Origin: Novosphingobium barchaimii LL02
GTDB taxonomy: Bacteria > Pseudomonadota > Alphaproteobacteria > Sphingomonadales > Sphingomonadaceae
NCBI RefSeq assembly: GCF_001046635.1
Contig: NZ_KQ130458.1
Span: forward strand, 1 to 64,000
Length of the DNA: 64,000 nt
Reading direction: 5' to 3'
The notes beneath the pieces were generated by a model, which saw nothing but the letters and a program-made list of their open reading frames with translations, was not told the DNA's origin and did no database searches. Shown here in pieces: positions 46,205 to 54,987 of this stretch. Within the stretch, counting starts at the first letter, position 1. Every line of letters starts with the position of its first letter. Made by a program: the position numbers and the translations under genes.

Positions 46205-47466
46205 AACCAGGTCCGAACACCGATTACAAAGCTGGCCGCCTTCACGTCCCCTCCGTCTGAGCGTGCATAGTCCGCCGTCCGCCCGAACTTTCGGTCGTAA
46301 GAAACGCCGATGTAGGGGGCAAATTCGCGGCGCAGTTCGTAACGCAAACGCAGTCCCAATTCGGCGTTCGTGATGCCCGCTCCAATCCGCGTCTCCGGGA
46401 CATTTTGTGCTGAAAGGTTCACTTCCAGGCGCGGCTGGAGAATGAGGCGTTGCGTGATACGCTGATCATAATAGCCCTCGATCCGCCCCAACACCTCGCC
46501 TTTGTTCGACAGAAACAGGGCAGCCTCGGTCTCAAACCAGTAAGGCGCCACCCCCTCAATACCGATCGTCGCATAAGTACGGGATGGGTTGGGTTTGAAA
46601 TCGTAACGGACACCCGCCTGGAGGTTCCAATAAGGGTCGAGTGCACGACTGTAGAGCGCCTGAACTTCTGCGGTCTCCATGTAGGTGCCGCTTCTGCCAG
46701 CAAGAACGCCCTCACCCTCTGTCTTGACCACCAGCCGATCGAGATCCTTGCCGAACCACGCCTCCCCGTCCCACCGATAGCCGTCGCGGCCGTTACGGAC
46801 CTGATATTCCGCCAGATTGAACAGGATCATCGAGCTGGATGAGCCGCCATGTTCCTTATGCAGCATGATACGCGAAGCCGCCATCTCGCCGTTTTTGTAG
46901 ACGCGGTCGGCATAGTTGTCGGTAGGAGGTTGGGGTGCAGGGGCGTTGCCGGGCATGAGACTGGTGCCACCAGCGCCATGGGCTGCCATCGGCCCATCCA
47001 TCGCCATGCCGGGCATCGACGACATATCGTGCTGCATCGGCTGACCGCCGGGTGCCGCCTGCATGTCCATGCCGGGCATGTCGTGTTTCATCGTACCGCC
47101 CGCCCCATCGGGCATGGTCATGCCAGGCATGCCGGACATGTCGTGGCCGGCATGCGGGTCAGCCATTGGAGGCGTCTTGTTACCGGGCATCTCCATGCCG
47201 GACATAGCCCCCATGCCCGACATGTCGTGCGGCGCCGACTTGGGTTTTGCTGCCGGTGCCCGGCGCTTCGGGGTGGCAGGCTTGCCCTTAGCCGTGGGCG
47301 CAGCGGCGCGCCTGGGCTGGCTTGCTGGCTTGGCCACCGGCTTTTTCTTCGCCGCTGGCTGAGCAGCAGGCATGTTCATGCCCGGCATATTCTGCATCGA
47401 CTGCGCGCTGACTGGGGTCGCCAAGGCGAGCGGGGCCGCGCCGATCAGAAGGAGAAGCGACTTCAT
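46201..47466 (-). CDS. copB: Copper resistance protein B
   Basis: 421 aa: signal peptide, then about 130 residues of Met/His-rich copper-binding sequence (repeats like MPGMDM, DMSGMPGM, DPHAGHDMSGM), then a beta-barrel outer-membrane CopB domain (about 190-421) ending in the Phe (TWF) usual for outer-membrane insertion. ATGA overlap with copA. It sequesters or passes copper at the outer membrane. Confidence 0.94.
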   Translation of the reverse strand: MKSLLLLIGAAPLALATPVSAQSMQNMPGMNMPAAQPAAKKKPVAKPASQPRRAAAPTAKGKPATPKRRAPAAKPKSAPHDMSGMGAMSGMEMPGNKTPPMADPHAGHDMSGMPGMTMPDGAGGTMKHDMPGMDMQAAPGGQPMQHDMSSMPGMAMDGPMAAHGAGGTSLMPGNAPAPQPPTDNYADRVYKNGEMAASRIMLHKEHGGSSSSMILFNLAEYQVRNGRDGYRWDGEAWFGKDLDRLVVKTEGEGVLAGRSGTYMETAEVQALYSRALDPYWNLQAGVRYDFKPNPSRTYATIGIEGVAPYWFETEAALFLSNKGEVLGRIEGYYDQRITQRLILQPRLEVNLSAQNVPETRIGAGITNAELGLRLRYELRREFAPYIGVSYDRKFGRTADYARSDGGDVKAASFVIGVRTWF

Positions 47467-49358
47467 GCGGCATCTCCCCGGGGACGGACAGAGACGACGC
47501 GCATCATCCCGGCATGCATGTGATAGAGCATATGGCAGTGAAACGCCCAGTCGCCGACTGCGTCTGCGGTGACGTCGAAACTTACCTTGCCTCCTGGTGC
47601 GACATTGACGGTGTGTTTGCGCGGCGAATACTCGCCATGCCCGGTCACCAGCTCGAAGAAATGCCCATGAAGATGGATCGGGTGCGACATCATCGTGTCA
47701 TTGACGAGCGTGACGCGGACCCTTTCGTTTTCGATAAAGGGAATGGGCTCGCGCTTGTCACTGAGCTTCACCCCATCGAACGACCACATATAGCGTTCCA
47801 TATTCCCGGTCAGGTGGATTTCCATCGCGCGGTCTGGCGCGCGAACATCGGGGTTGCGCTCCACCGCCATGAGATCGCGATAGACAAGGACGCGGTGGCC
47901 AACGTCTTCGAGACCCTGTCCCGGTTCTCCCGTGCGATCCATCGGCATGGGCGAGATCGTCTGGACACCCGGTCCCATCTTAACCTGCGGCGCTTTGCTG
48001 GCGTCGCGCATGTTCATGCCGCCCATTCCGCCCATCGCCATGCCGCCCATTGTATCACCGGACCCGCTGCCCATTCCGGGCATGTTGGCCATGGAACTAT
48101 CCGCCGGTTTTTGCATGCTTGGCATCGACGCGCCGGCCCCCATATCCATGCCTGCCATCCCGCCCGCGGCAGCTCCGCCGGCAGACATGTCATGCCCCAT
48201 TGCTGCGTGGTCCATGCCGGACATGCCGCTCATATCCATGTCCCCCATGCCCATGTCCTTCATATCGGCAAGGGGCCGCTTGCGGAGCGGCGGAACTTCG
48301 GCCGTCATGCCTTCACGCGGAGCCAGTGTGGCGCGTGCCATGCCCGAACGATCAACGGATTCACCGACCAGCGTGTAGGCGCGATCATCGGTCGGAGTAA
48401 CGATGACATCATAGGTCTCGGCAACCGCGATCTGAAACTCGTCGACCTCGACCGGCCTGACATTGAGCCCGTCGGCCTGAACAACCGTAAGTTTGAGACC
48501 GGGAATCCGGACATTGAACGTCGTCATCGCGGAGGCATTGACGAAACGCAGGCGAACGCGCTCACCTGGCTTGAAAAGCGCGGTCCAGTTGTCCCGTGGG
48601 CCATGCCCATTCACGAGATAGGTATAGGTCGAGCCCGTGACATCGGACACGTCGGTCGGATCCATCCGCATATTGCCCCAGTCAAGTCGGTCCTTGAGGG
48701 GTTGGTCTTCCTTGGCCAGCAAACCGGCCAGCGTTTGCCGCTGATAATTGAAATAGCCACCGCCGACCTGCTTGAGCTTCCGGAAAATTGCGTGCGGATG
48801 CATCTGGCTATGGTCGGAGAGCACGATGACATGCTCTCGATCCGACTGAATCGGATCCTCGCCTTCCGGGTCGATGACAATCGGTCCGTAATGACCTAAC
48901 TGCTCCTGCAGCCCCGAATGGCTATGATACCAATAGGTGCCAGCCTGGACGATGGGGAACTCATAGACAAAGGTCGACTTGGGCTTGATGCCGGGGAAGC
49001 TGATGCCGGGCACGCCGTCGAACTGGAACGGCAAAAGCAGGCCGTGCCAGTGGATCGAGCTGTCTTCCTCGAGATCGTTGATCACCGACAGGCGGACGTT
49101 TTGGCCCTGACGCAGACGGATGAGGGGCGCAGGCACAGTGCCATTGATGCCGATGGCATGGCTTTGTCGGCCGTCGATCATCATCATCTGATGCGCGATC
49201 TTGAGCGTGATATCGTTCCCGCTGACCGTTGGCAGTGGCTTGGCAATCCCGGACGAAATGGGTTGAGCCCATGCCGGCAGCCATGCCGACAATGCGAGGC
49301 CACCGCCGGCCAGCGCAGCGCCGCGGAAAAGGTCGCGGCGGTTCAATCCGGGGGACAT
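47463..49358 (-). CDS. copA: Copper resistance multicopper oxidase CopA
   Basis: 631 aa from the ATG at 49358 (AAGGAGAT upstream). A twin-arginine signal (NRRDLFRGAALAGG) exports it folded. The four copper motifs are present: HWHGLLLP, WYHSHSGLQ, HPIHLHGHFF and HCHMLYHMHAGM. Between domains lies a long Met-rich insert (about 370-470, MGMGDMDMSGMSGMDH). It oxidises Cu(I) in the periplasm. The name clashes with the Cu+ ATPase copA at 55979. The upstream gap has a GTAAGGAT...GCGTCTT arrangement that could be an ECF promoter. Confidence 0.96.
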   Translation of the reverse strand: MSPGLNRRDLFRGAALAGGGLALSAWLPAWAQPISSGIAKPLPTVSGNDITLKIAHQMMMIDGRQSHAIGINGTVPAPLIRLRQGQNVRLSVINDLEEDSSIHWHGLLLPFQFDGVPGISFPGIKPKSTFVYEFPIVQAGTYWYHSHSGLQEQLGHYGPIVIDPEGEDPIQSDREHVIVLSDHSQMHPHAIFRKLKQVGGGYFNYQRQTLAGLLAKEDQPLKDRLDWGNMRMDPTDVSDVTGSTYTYLVNGHGPRDNWTALFKPGERVRLRFVNASAMTTFNVRIPGLKLTVVQADGLNVRPVEVDEFQIAVAETYDVIVTPTDDRAYTLVGESVDRSGMARATLAPREGMTAEVPPLRKRPLADMKDMGMGDMDMSGMSGMDHAAMGHDMSAGGAAAGGMAGMDMGAGASMPSMQKPADSSMANMPGMGSGSGDTMGGMAMGGMGGMNMRDASKAPQVKMGPGVQTISPMPMDRTGEPGQGLEDVGHRVLVYRDLMAVERNPDVRAPDRAMEIHLTGNMERYMWSFDGVKLSDKREPIPFIENERVRVTLVNDTMMSHPIHLHGHFFELVTGHGEYSPRKHTVNVAPGGKVSFDVTADAVGDWAFHCHMLYHMHAGMMRVVSVRPRGDAA

Positions 49359-49451
49359 AATATCTCCTTGTTCAACGTGCAGCACTTTGGGTCTGAAAAG
49401 ACGCTTAAGCGCGGTATCTCTTTATCCTTACGCGCGAGCAGCGCGCACCCC

Positions 49452-50024
49452 TCATTCCTCAGCGAGTATTTCTGCGAGGCGCGCGCGCGCGCGATACAGG
49501 CGCGTCTCCACAGCCTTGCTACTGACGGAAAGCGCTTTGGCGGCCTCTGATTGACTGAGCCCTTCGACGGTCCTGAGCATCAGGACTTCACGCAACGTGG
49601 CAGGCAATGCGCTGATCGCCGCCGACAGTCGCTCCACCTCTATTTTCGATTCAGCACTGGCATGTGCGGAGGGTGCGTCATCCGGCACTTGCTCAATCTC
49701 ATCATCCGACGGCGCGGAGCCAAATGTGAAGAGCTGCCGCACCCTCTGGCGGCGGCGCCAATCGCGACATTTGTTAATCGCGATCCGGGATAGCCAGGCG
49801 CGCAACGGACGCGCACCATCATATTTCCGCAGATGGCTGAACGCGGATACAAAGCAGTCCTGCGTGAGATCAAGTGCTTCCTCGGCATTCCCGACCAGGC
49901 CGCGCACCAGTCGAAATATCGCTGTCTGGTGCCGACGCATAATCTCGGCGAAAGCCGACTGCCGACCGGCAAGCGTCAGTGCCGCTAGTTCACCGTCCGA
50001 ACACGCCTGGAGATCCAGACTCAC
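49452..50024 (-). CDS. ECF sigma factor (CnrH-like position)
   Basis: 190 aa: sigma region 2 (FAEIMRRHQTAIFRLVRGLV, LDLTQDCFVSAFSHL; about 25-70) and region 4 (LPATLREVLMLRTVEGLSQSEAAKAL as a span, about 140-165). A short acidic linker joins them. It is the third gene of a Y-X-H-type triplet, overlapping the sensor gene by 4 bp. It likely activates copA and other island genes when metal is sensed. Confidence 0.9.
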   Translation of the reverse strand: MSLDLQACSDGELAALTLAGRQSAFAEIMRRHQTAIFRLVRGLVGNAEEALDLTQDCFVSAFSHLRKYDGARPLRAWLSRIAINKCRDWRRRQRVRQLFTFGSAPSDDEIEQVPDDAPSAHASAESKIEVERLSAAISALPATLREVLMLRTVEGLSQSEAAKALSVSSKAVETRLYRARARLAEILAEE

Positions 50025-50458
50025 CGTGCATCGTCGGTGAGCGCATGAACCACCGCCTGATCGAAGGTCTTGGCCTGATCGGGGCGAAGGATTTGCCGCA
50101 TGGCGAAGATGTGCCCGAGCGTTTCCTTTTGCAGTTCGCCCATTGCCTGATGCGACTGATCGACGGCCGCGGTCACACGCGGCCCTTCGCCATGTTCGAC
50201 CTCGATCGCGGCTGCGAGACGCGCATTGTCCGATCGCAGTTCAAGCTCCAGCGCGCGCCGACGCACGGCGAAACCCTGCTCTAGCAGCTCGATCTTGGCC
50301 TTCTGACGATCATCCAGATCGAGCTTGCTGTGCAAGACATCGTGGAGCTCGACGCCGGCTGCCTTGGGCTGCGGGAAAAAGTAGCGGCCCAGGAACACGC
50401 CCGCAACCGCCGATGCAAAGGCGACGATGGCGACGAGGAGGAGCAATTTGGGCTTCAT
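50021..50458 (-). CDS. CnrX-like periplasmic metal sensor
   Basis: 145 aa: an N-terminal anchor (LLLVAIVAFASAVAGVFL), then an all-helical hairpin. The CnrX ligand pattern is preserved: HDVLH (HxxxH) near residue 39, a Glu one helix later (QKAKIELLE) and HIFAM (HxxxM) near residue 115. In Cupriavidus CnrX these residues bind Ni/Co. Overlaps the upstream and downstream genes by 4 bp each. Confidence 0.82.
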   Translation of the reverse strand: MKPKLLLLVAIVAFASAVAGVFLGRYFFPQPKAAGVELHDVLHSKLDLDDRQKAKIELLEQGFAVRRRALELELRSDNARLAAAIEVEHGEGPRVTAAVDQSHQAMGELQKETLGHIFAMRQILRPDQAKTFDQAVVHALTDDAR

Positions 50459-50748
50459 TGAGAACCTACCAGCAGCGTCGAAGGGGCAAGCGGATTTGAT
50501 GGCCCGAAAGGCGATAGCGTGACCGACGCCTCGGCACGCGGCGTAAAGCCATTGCTGGCGATACCCAGCAGTACCGCTCCGAAAGCCGCGACCGCACCGA
50601 GGCGGAATTGAGACGCGGTCGAAACCTGCGGCAATGCCGCTATGCGTCGGAACACAGCATCCTCCAGACCAATCAGCCCCGGATGCGTCGGTTCGTTGCG
50701 TAAGCGGCTCAGCAGCCGGTCCAGGTCGGTATCCATCGAAAAGTCCAA
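50455..50748 (-). CDS. CnrY-like membrane anti-sigma factor (predicted)
   Basis: 97 aa: a short cytosolic N-terminal part with the hydrophobic/charged segment DTDLDRLLSRL, which would clamp the sigma factor, one membrane helix (LGAVAAFGAVLLGIA, about 48-63) and a periplasmic tail. Length, topology and position match CnrY in cnrYXH; sequence identity cannot be judged. First gene of the triplet. Confidence 0.68.
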   Translation of the reverse strand: MDFSMDTDLDRLLSRLRNEPTHPGLIGLEDAVFRRIAALPQVSTASQFRLGAVAAFGAVLLGIASNGFTPRAEASVTLSPFGPSNPLAPSTLLVGSQ

Positions 50749-50871
50749 TCCTCAATCAATCCGGGGCAACGGCCCAGGACGTGTTCTTTACTTTCCCCTC
50801 TATCAGCCTGTCCGTCAAAGCATCGCACATAGCGGGCAGATCTGAGCAACAGCGACGGAGCAGCCGCAACG

Positions 50872-51468
50872 CTATGGCGCCGTCTTCGTCATGCCGGGCA
50901 TATCCTTCATCATCGCGTCATGGTCTTCGGGCGCACTGGCTATTGCCGCCTGATATTGGGCGGGTGACATACGCGGAAGTTGCCTTACGAAAGCCACCAT
51001 ATCCCAGATCAGTTCGTCGCTATGGGTCTTACCCCAAGCTGGCATCGCGGTCAGCTTGACCCCATGCTTGATGATCCAGAATTGCTCCTTTGGCGATCTT
51101 TGCTCCTCGCGGGAAAGCTCCGGCGCCCTCGGATAGAGTCCCTGGCTGATTTCGGACTTTTCCAGTCCTGGCCCGAGATGGCAGCCGCTGCACATCTCGG
51201 TGTAGAGCCCCGCCCCGCTCTGCAGCCGCTTCACGTCCCCAAGGTTGGCCGGGACATTCACATCACGAGATCGCACGGCGATGGAACGATCTCGGAGCTG
51301 CTCGATCAGCCAATAGACCGGTTTGGTGTGCGGCGAATCCGCCCCGATGTCATAGGCACCCACATAGACGACGATCCCCGCTAGCGCGCCGCCGACCAGC
51401 GCTGTCGCAGCGATAAAACCTACACTTGGAAAGTGCCTGCGCAGCCAAGTCGTCCTAGCATTCTCCAT
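50872..51468 (-). CDS. Membrane-anchored cytochrome c
   Basis: 198 aa from the ATG at 51468 (GGGAGGAAG upstream): N-terminal anchor (VGFIAATALVGGALAGIVVYVGAY as a span), heme motif CSGCH (about 93-97) and a distal Met region (LTAMPAWGKTHSDE). C-terminal tail with Met (MMKDMPGM). It probably passes electrons in copper oxidation. Divergent from copC. Confidence 0.88.
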   Translation of the reverse strand: MENARTTWLRRHFPSVGFIAATALVGGALAGIVVYVGAYDIGADSPHTKPVYWLIEQLRDRSIAVRSRDVNVPANLGDVKRLQSGAGLYTEMCSGCHLGPGLEKSEISQGLYPRAPELSREEQRSPKEQFWIIKHGVKLTAMPAWGKTHSDELIWDMVAFVRQLPRMSPAQYQAAIASAPEDHDAMMKDMPGMTKTAP

Positions 51469-51691
51469 AGCTTCCTCCCGAGCGGCAGCGTCCCTTGGAT
51501 CCGGGTGGTTCTCACACCCATCCAATTGTCCATACGCACTGCAAGCTTCGATCCCTCATCTGTCGCGCAGATCTCATTCGCAAATCCCGCCGGGGTTCTG
51601 ATTTGCAGAATTCTTGCGCGCCTGATGAGGGGTGGCGCCGCGTGGTGCGTAATTCGATGTGTCGGCAGTCTCGCCGCCCATGGAGAAATCG

Positions 51692-52072
51692 ATGTTTCGT
51701 AAAACAATCTTTGCCGTCGCCATGGCGGCGTCTGTCCTCACCGCTACCGCTGCGCAGGCTCACCCTAAGCTCAATGCCGCCACCCCTGCCGCAAATGCCG
51801 TGGTCGCCGCCCCGACCAGAATTCAGCTCGTCTTTTCTGAAGCGCTCGTCGCACAATTTTCCGGGCTCGACCTGACGATGACCGAAATGCCAGGCATGAA
51901 GATGGCGCCGATGAAGATGAACGGCGTCAAGGCCACCGTGGGCGCCGATGGCAAGACGCTCGTCGCGACGCTTGCCAAGCCGTTGCCGGTTGGAACCTAC
52001 AAGGTCGACTATCACGTCGTCTCTGCTGACACCCATCGCATCCAGGGCAGCTACACCTTCAAGGTCCAGTAA
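51692..52072 (+). CDS. copC: Periplasmic copper-binding protein CopC
   Basis: 126 aa: signal peptide ending ATAAQA, so the mature protein begins with His (HPKLNAATP), which is a Cu(II) ligand in CopC. A Met-rich loop (MTEMPGMKMAPMKM) and a C-terminal VDYHVVSADTHRIQG motif follow. GGAGA 5 nt before the ATG at 51692 decides the start. Followed by copD after 4 bp. Confidence 0.93.
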   Translation: MFRKTIFAVAMAASVLTATAAQAHPKLNAATPAANAVVAAPTRIQLVFSEALVAQFSGLDLTMTEMPGMKMAPMKMNGVKATVGADGKTLVATLAKPLPVGTYKVDYHVVSADTHRIQGSYTFKVQ

Positions 52073-52076
52073 GACC

Positions 52077-53012
52077 GTGCCGGACATCATAGCGATCGCA
52101 GTGAGGCTGGGACTTTTCCTCGATCTCATGCTCCTCTTCGGGTTGCCGATGTTCGGCCTCTACACGTTGCGCGGGACTGAGCGGGCATCCGGCTCGGTCC
52201 TGCGTTTCCGGTCGGTGTTGGCGACAATCGCGCTGGCCGGTATCGTATTATCTATCCTGGGCATGATGGTCCTGGCGGCCTCGATGGGGGGCGTGCCACT
52301 CGATCAGGTAGACCGCGCCACGGTCAATCTTCTCATATCGGGCACTGCGATCGGGACGGTCTGGCAGGTACGGGTCGCGGCCCTCCTGCTCGTGCTCTAT
52401 TTTTCCATCGTCGGTTGGCGGCGTCCCGCTTTCGCCCTGTGGTCGCTGTCAGCGACCGCCGCTGTCGCTCTGGCGACCTTGGCCTGGACGGGGCATGGCG
52501 CTGCCGACGAAGGCTTGCGGGGATGGGTCCATCTTGGTGCCGATATCATCCATCTCTGGGCAGCTGGCATCTGGGTAGGCGCGTTGTTCGCGCTTTGCCT
52601 CCTCGTTTTCCGCCCTGCCGCGCGCATGGCGGTGGATCACATTCACCTCTCGCACCGCGCGCTGGATGGATTTGCGAAGGTCGGATCGGTGGTCGTGGCG
52701 CTGCTTATCGTGTCGGGTTTGATCAATAGTTGGATACTGATCGGCCCCTCCAATCTGGGATCCATGTTTACCAGCCTCTATGGCCTGCTGCTGGTGGCAA
52801 AGCTGCTGCTGTTCGGCTTGATGCTGTTGCTGGCGGCGGCCAATCGCTACTTTCTGACGCCGTCGCTCGCGGCGGCGATCGAGACAGGCAACACCTCCTC
52901 GGCGATAGGGTCGCTCCGCCGCAGCCTCGCAATCGAGACCGGCTGCGCCGTTACCATTCTTATCTTAGTTGCCTGGTTGGGGCTGTTGGCGCCACCTGCC
53001 TCCGGGATGTAA
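52077..53012 (+). CDS. copD: Copper import/resistance membrane protein CopD
   Basis: 311 aa with about eight membrane helices. Includes WTGHGAADEG and HLGADIIHLWAAGIWVGALFAL (as a span), with the conserved histidines of CopD. GTG start at 52077, 4 bp after copC. Partner of CopC; moves copper across the inner membrane. Confidence 0.91.
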   Translation: MPDIIAIAVRLGLFLDLMLLFGLPMFGLYTLRGTERASGSVLRFRSVLATIALAGIVLSILGMMVLAASMGGVPLDQVDRATVNLLISGTAIGTVWQVRVAALLLVLYFSIVGWRRPAFALWSLSATAAVALATLAWTGHGAADEGLRGWVHLGADIIHLWAAGIWVGALFALCLLVFRPAARMAVDHIHLSHRALDGFAKVGSVVVALLIVSGLINSWILIGPSNLGSMFTSLYGLLLVAKLLLFGLMLLLAAANRYFLTPSLAAAIETGNTSSAIGSLRRSLAIETGCAVTILILVAWLGLLAPPASGM

Positions 53013-53018
53013 AAGGCA

Positions 53019-54344
53019 TCAAGGCAGCGCGCGCGATATCGCCTTGATCGCCTTTAGACCCGAGCCAAACCGGGAAATCGCCTCCTTGTGCCGTTCGAGC
53101 TCGCCATAGGGAAGATAGGCGATTTCGAGGTCCGCGATCCGGTTGAACGCGGGCCTTGCGATTTGCGCGCGGACTTCGCTTTCGCGAGCGTCAGGAGCGA
53201 CAAGAAACAATCCGGCTGTCGCGTGAAGATCGCTGCCGCTCAGCGCAAGGTCCAGCATCCGGACGATACCCGAATAGATGGAGGTCGAATGTTCGACTTC
53301 GAAGGCTGCCGCGACCCGGTCGCCGCCTTGCTCCAGCCACAAAACATCGATGAGGCGGATCGCATCCGCTCCCGTCGATGTCGAAATGGAAGTTGGCAGG
53401 CTCTCGAGGCACCCCTCCCCCAAGCGCACCCCGTCATGCAGCCGTCCCCGGTCATTGGATGCGATCCAGATGTTATACCCCAGCGCTAGACCGATATCGC
53501 GCAGCCACGCCTGGATTTCCGAATGGGTGCGGTCACTCTCGCCCTGCTTTTGCAGCGCTTTGTTGAGGGTTTGAGCTTCGGCCCGGGCTTGCTCGAGGCG
53601 CGCGGCCCAGGATCTTAGAGTCTGGTCTTCCTCGTCGCGCGGGGGCGCGGGATAGCGGCCCGAGCCGATGTCGAACAGAAGGCCACCAATGGCGCCCAGA
53701 TCGTTCGACAGCAGATCGCGAAAACGCTCGTTCAGGTCGAGCACGCCCGAGCGCATTGCGAGAAAATGCTGCCAGCTTCCGAGCTTCACCTTGCCGCCGG
53801 TCAGCTTGTTATAGCCGTTGACGATCGCCGTGTTGAACGGCGGCACGAGGGTTGGATGCAGGAAATAGAGGAGGTTGGCCACCGCTGGCCCCAGCCCTTT
53901 GATGTTCAGACGATCAATCGTGTGAATACCTGCGATGATCTCTTCCGCGGTGTCGCAACAGGCGCAATGGTCCAGCAATCGACCAAACGCGCGTTGGTTC
54001 GCCGGGTTTTCATAGATGTCGGGAATGCGCAATTTGGGCTTCCAGAGAAACGCATGGTCCGCGCCCTTGAAGATCTGCCTCTGCTCGGCGACTGAATGAA
54101 CGACCGTCTCCAGAGAAGAACCGCGATAGGCCACGCCAAACCGACCGGCTTCGATCTCAGCAACCACCTGAGCCAGACCACGCCTGATCGAGCGAAAGTT
54201 CTTGATGCGCTCATCCCATAGAAACCAGCTCTGGTACGTCGCGTTCGGGTCTTCCTTCCATCGCTGGATCAGTTGCCGCGCCAGCAATTCAAACTCCGCC
54301 AAACCCCGCTCCCCTTTCGCGCCGATCCTCTCCGACGCTAGCAC
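53019..54344 (-). CDS. Predicted PD-(D/E)XK-type restriction-like protein with HhH segment
   Basis: This 441-aa protein has a helix-hairpin-helix segment (IDRLNIKGLGPAVANLLYFL, about 143-162) and a C-terminal nuclease-like core: IDVLWLE, then AAAFEVEHSTSIYSG (about 330-356), resembling the D...E-x-E/K pattern of restriction endonucleases that link binding to a coiled region (about 240-270). The Lys of the motif is replaced by His, so activity is uncertain. It lies convergent to copD, 6 bp apart. A defence or restriction function is inferred. Confidence 0.6.
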   Translation of the reverse strand: MLASERIGAKGERGLAEFELLARQLIQRWKEDPNATYQSWFLWDERIKNFRSIRRGLAQVVAEIEAGRFGVAYRGSSLETVVHSVAEQRQIFKGADHAFLWKPKLRIPDIYENPANQRAFGRLLDHCACCDTAEEIIAGIHTIDRLNIKGLGPAVANLLYFLHPTLVPPFNTAIVNGYNKLTGGKVKLGSWQHFLAMRSGVLDLNERFRDLLSNDLGAIGGLLFDIGSGRYPAPPRDEEDQTLRSWAARLEQARAEAQTLNKALQKQGESDRTHSEIQAWLRDIGLALGYNIWIASNDRGRLHDGVRLGEGCLESLPTSISTSTGADAIRLIDVLWLEQGGDRVAAAFEVEHSTSIYSGIVRMLDLALSGSDLHATAGLFLVAPDARESEVRAQIARPAFNRIADLEIAYLPYGELERHKEAISRFGSGLKAIKAISRALP

Positions 54345-54401
54345 TCCGTCCCGTATTCGACCAGTTTTTGCGTGGTCGCCCCGAATGAAAATCGGTCCTC
54401 A

Positions 54402-54674
54402 TTATTTGATATCGTCCGGAATATGCGTCAGCAGGTCACGGGTATAGTCGATCAGGAGATCGCCAGCGGTTGCCCCGTAAAGCGCGGGGAACAAGATGAA
54501 CGTCAGGAGCTTGGGGACGAAGCTCACGGTCTGTTCGTTGATCGATGTAGCAGCCTGGATCATTGAGATAATCAGCCCCACCACCAACATGATTATCAGC
54601 GGGGGGCCAGCGACGATCATGATCACCCAAAGCGCCTGGCCCATCGAGGCCGAGAAAGGGCTGTAGGTCTCCAT
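54402..54674 (-). CDS. fliQ: Flagellar export protein FliQ
   Basis: 90 aa, two membrane helices, with the family core VVGLIISMIQAATSINEQTVSFVPK (as a span, about 33-57) and the end LIDYTRDLLTHIP. Full length; GGGAG precedes the ATG at 54674. FliQ normally sits in a fliOPQR cluster, but no flagellar neighbour is present here, so it is a stray or translocated copy. Confidence 0.9.
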   Translation of the reverse strand: METYSPFSASMGQALWVIMIVAGPPLIIMLVVGLIISMIQAATSINEQTVSFVPKLLTFILFPALYGATAGDLLIDYTRDLLTHIPDDIK

Positions 54675-54987
54675 TGCTCCCACCCGACTATGATGCTGAC
54701 GCCCCTGCCCGTGATGCTGCAACCTTTGTTGCGGGGCGAGCGACACGGAGCGCGATCGGTTGATTCCAATCCGTCTTCCCCACATCCGCTCGCCCCGGCG
54801 CCACGCTGCGACCCGTGGGCACCTCGGCTGTCCATCCTGCCAGGCGATGGGCTTCATCTCAATTTACGCAGCGCTGGCGTTTACCCCTCACGACCCGATC
54901 TTTTTTTGGAAGAGCGTGTCTCTGTTCGAGGGAAGAGGCATCGTACCGCGTAATATCAGTGACGGCCGAGGTCAGCGAAAGGCTCGC
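54675..54987. other. 313-bp gene-free region between fliQ and the flavoprotein gene
   Basis: No credible gene is seen. It must hold the promoter of the rightward gene at 54988 and of the leftward fliQ. No fliP or other flagellar remnant could be recognised. Confidence 0.5.
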
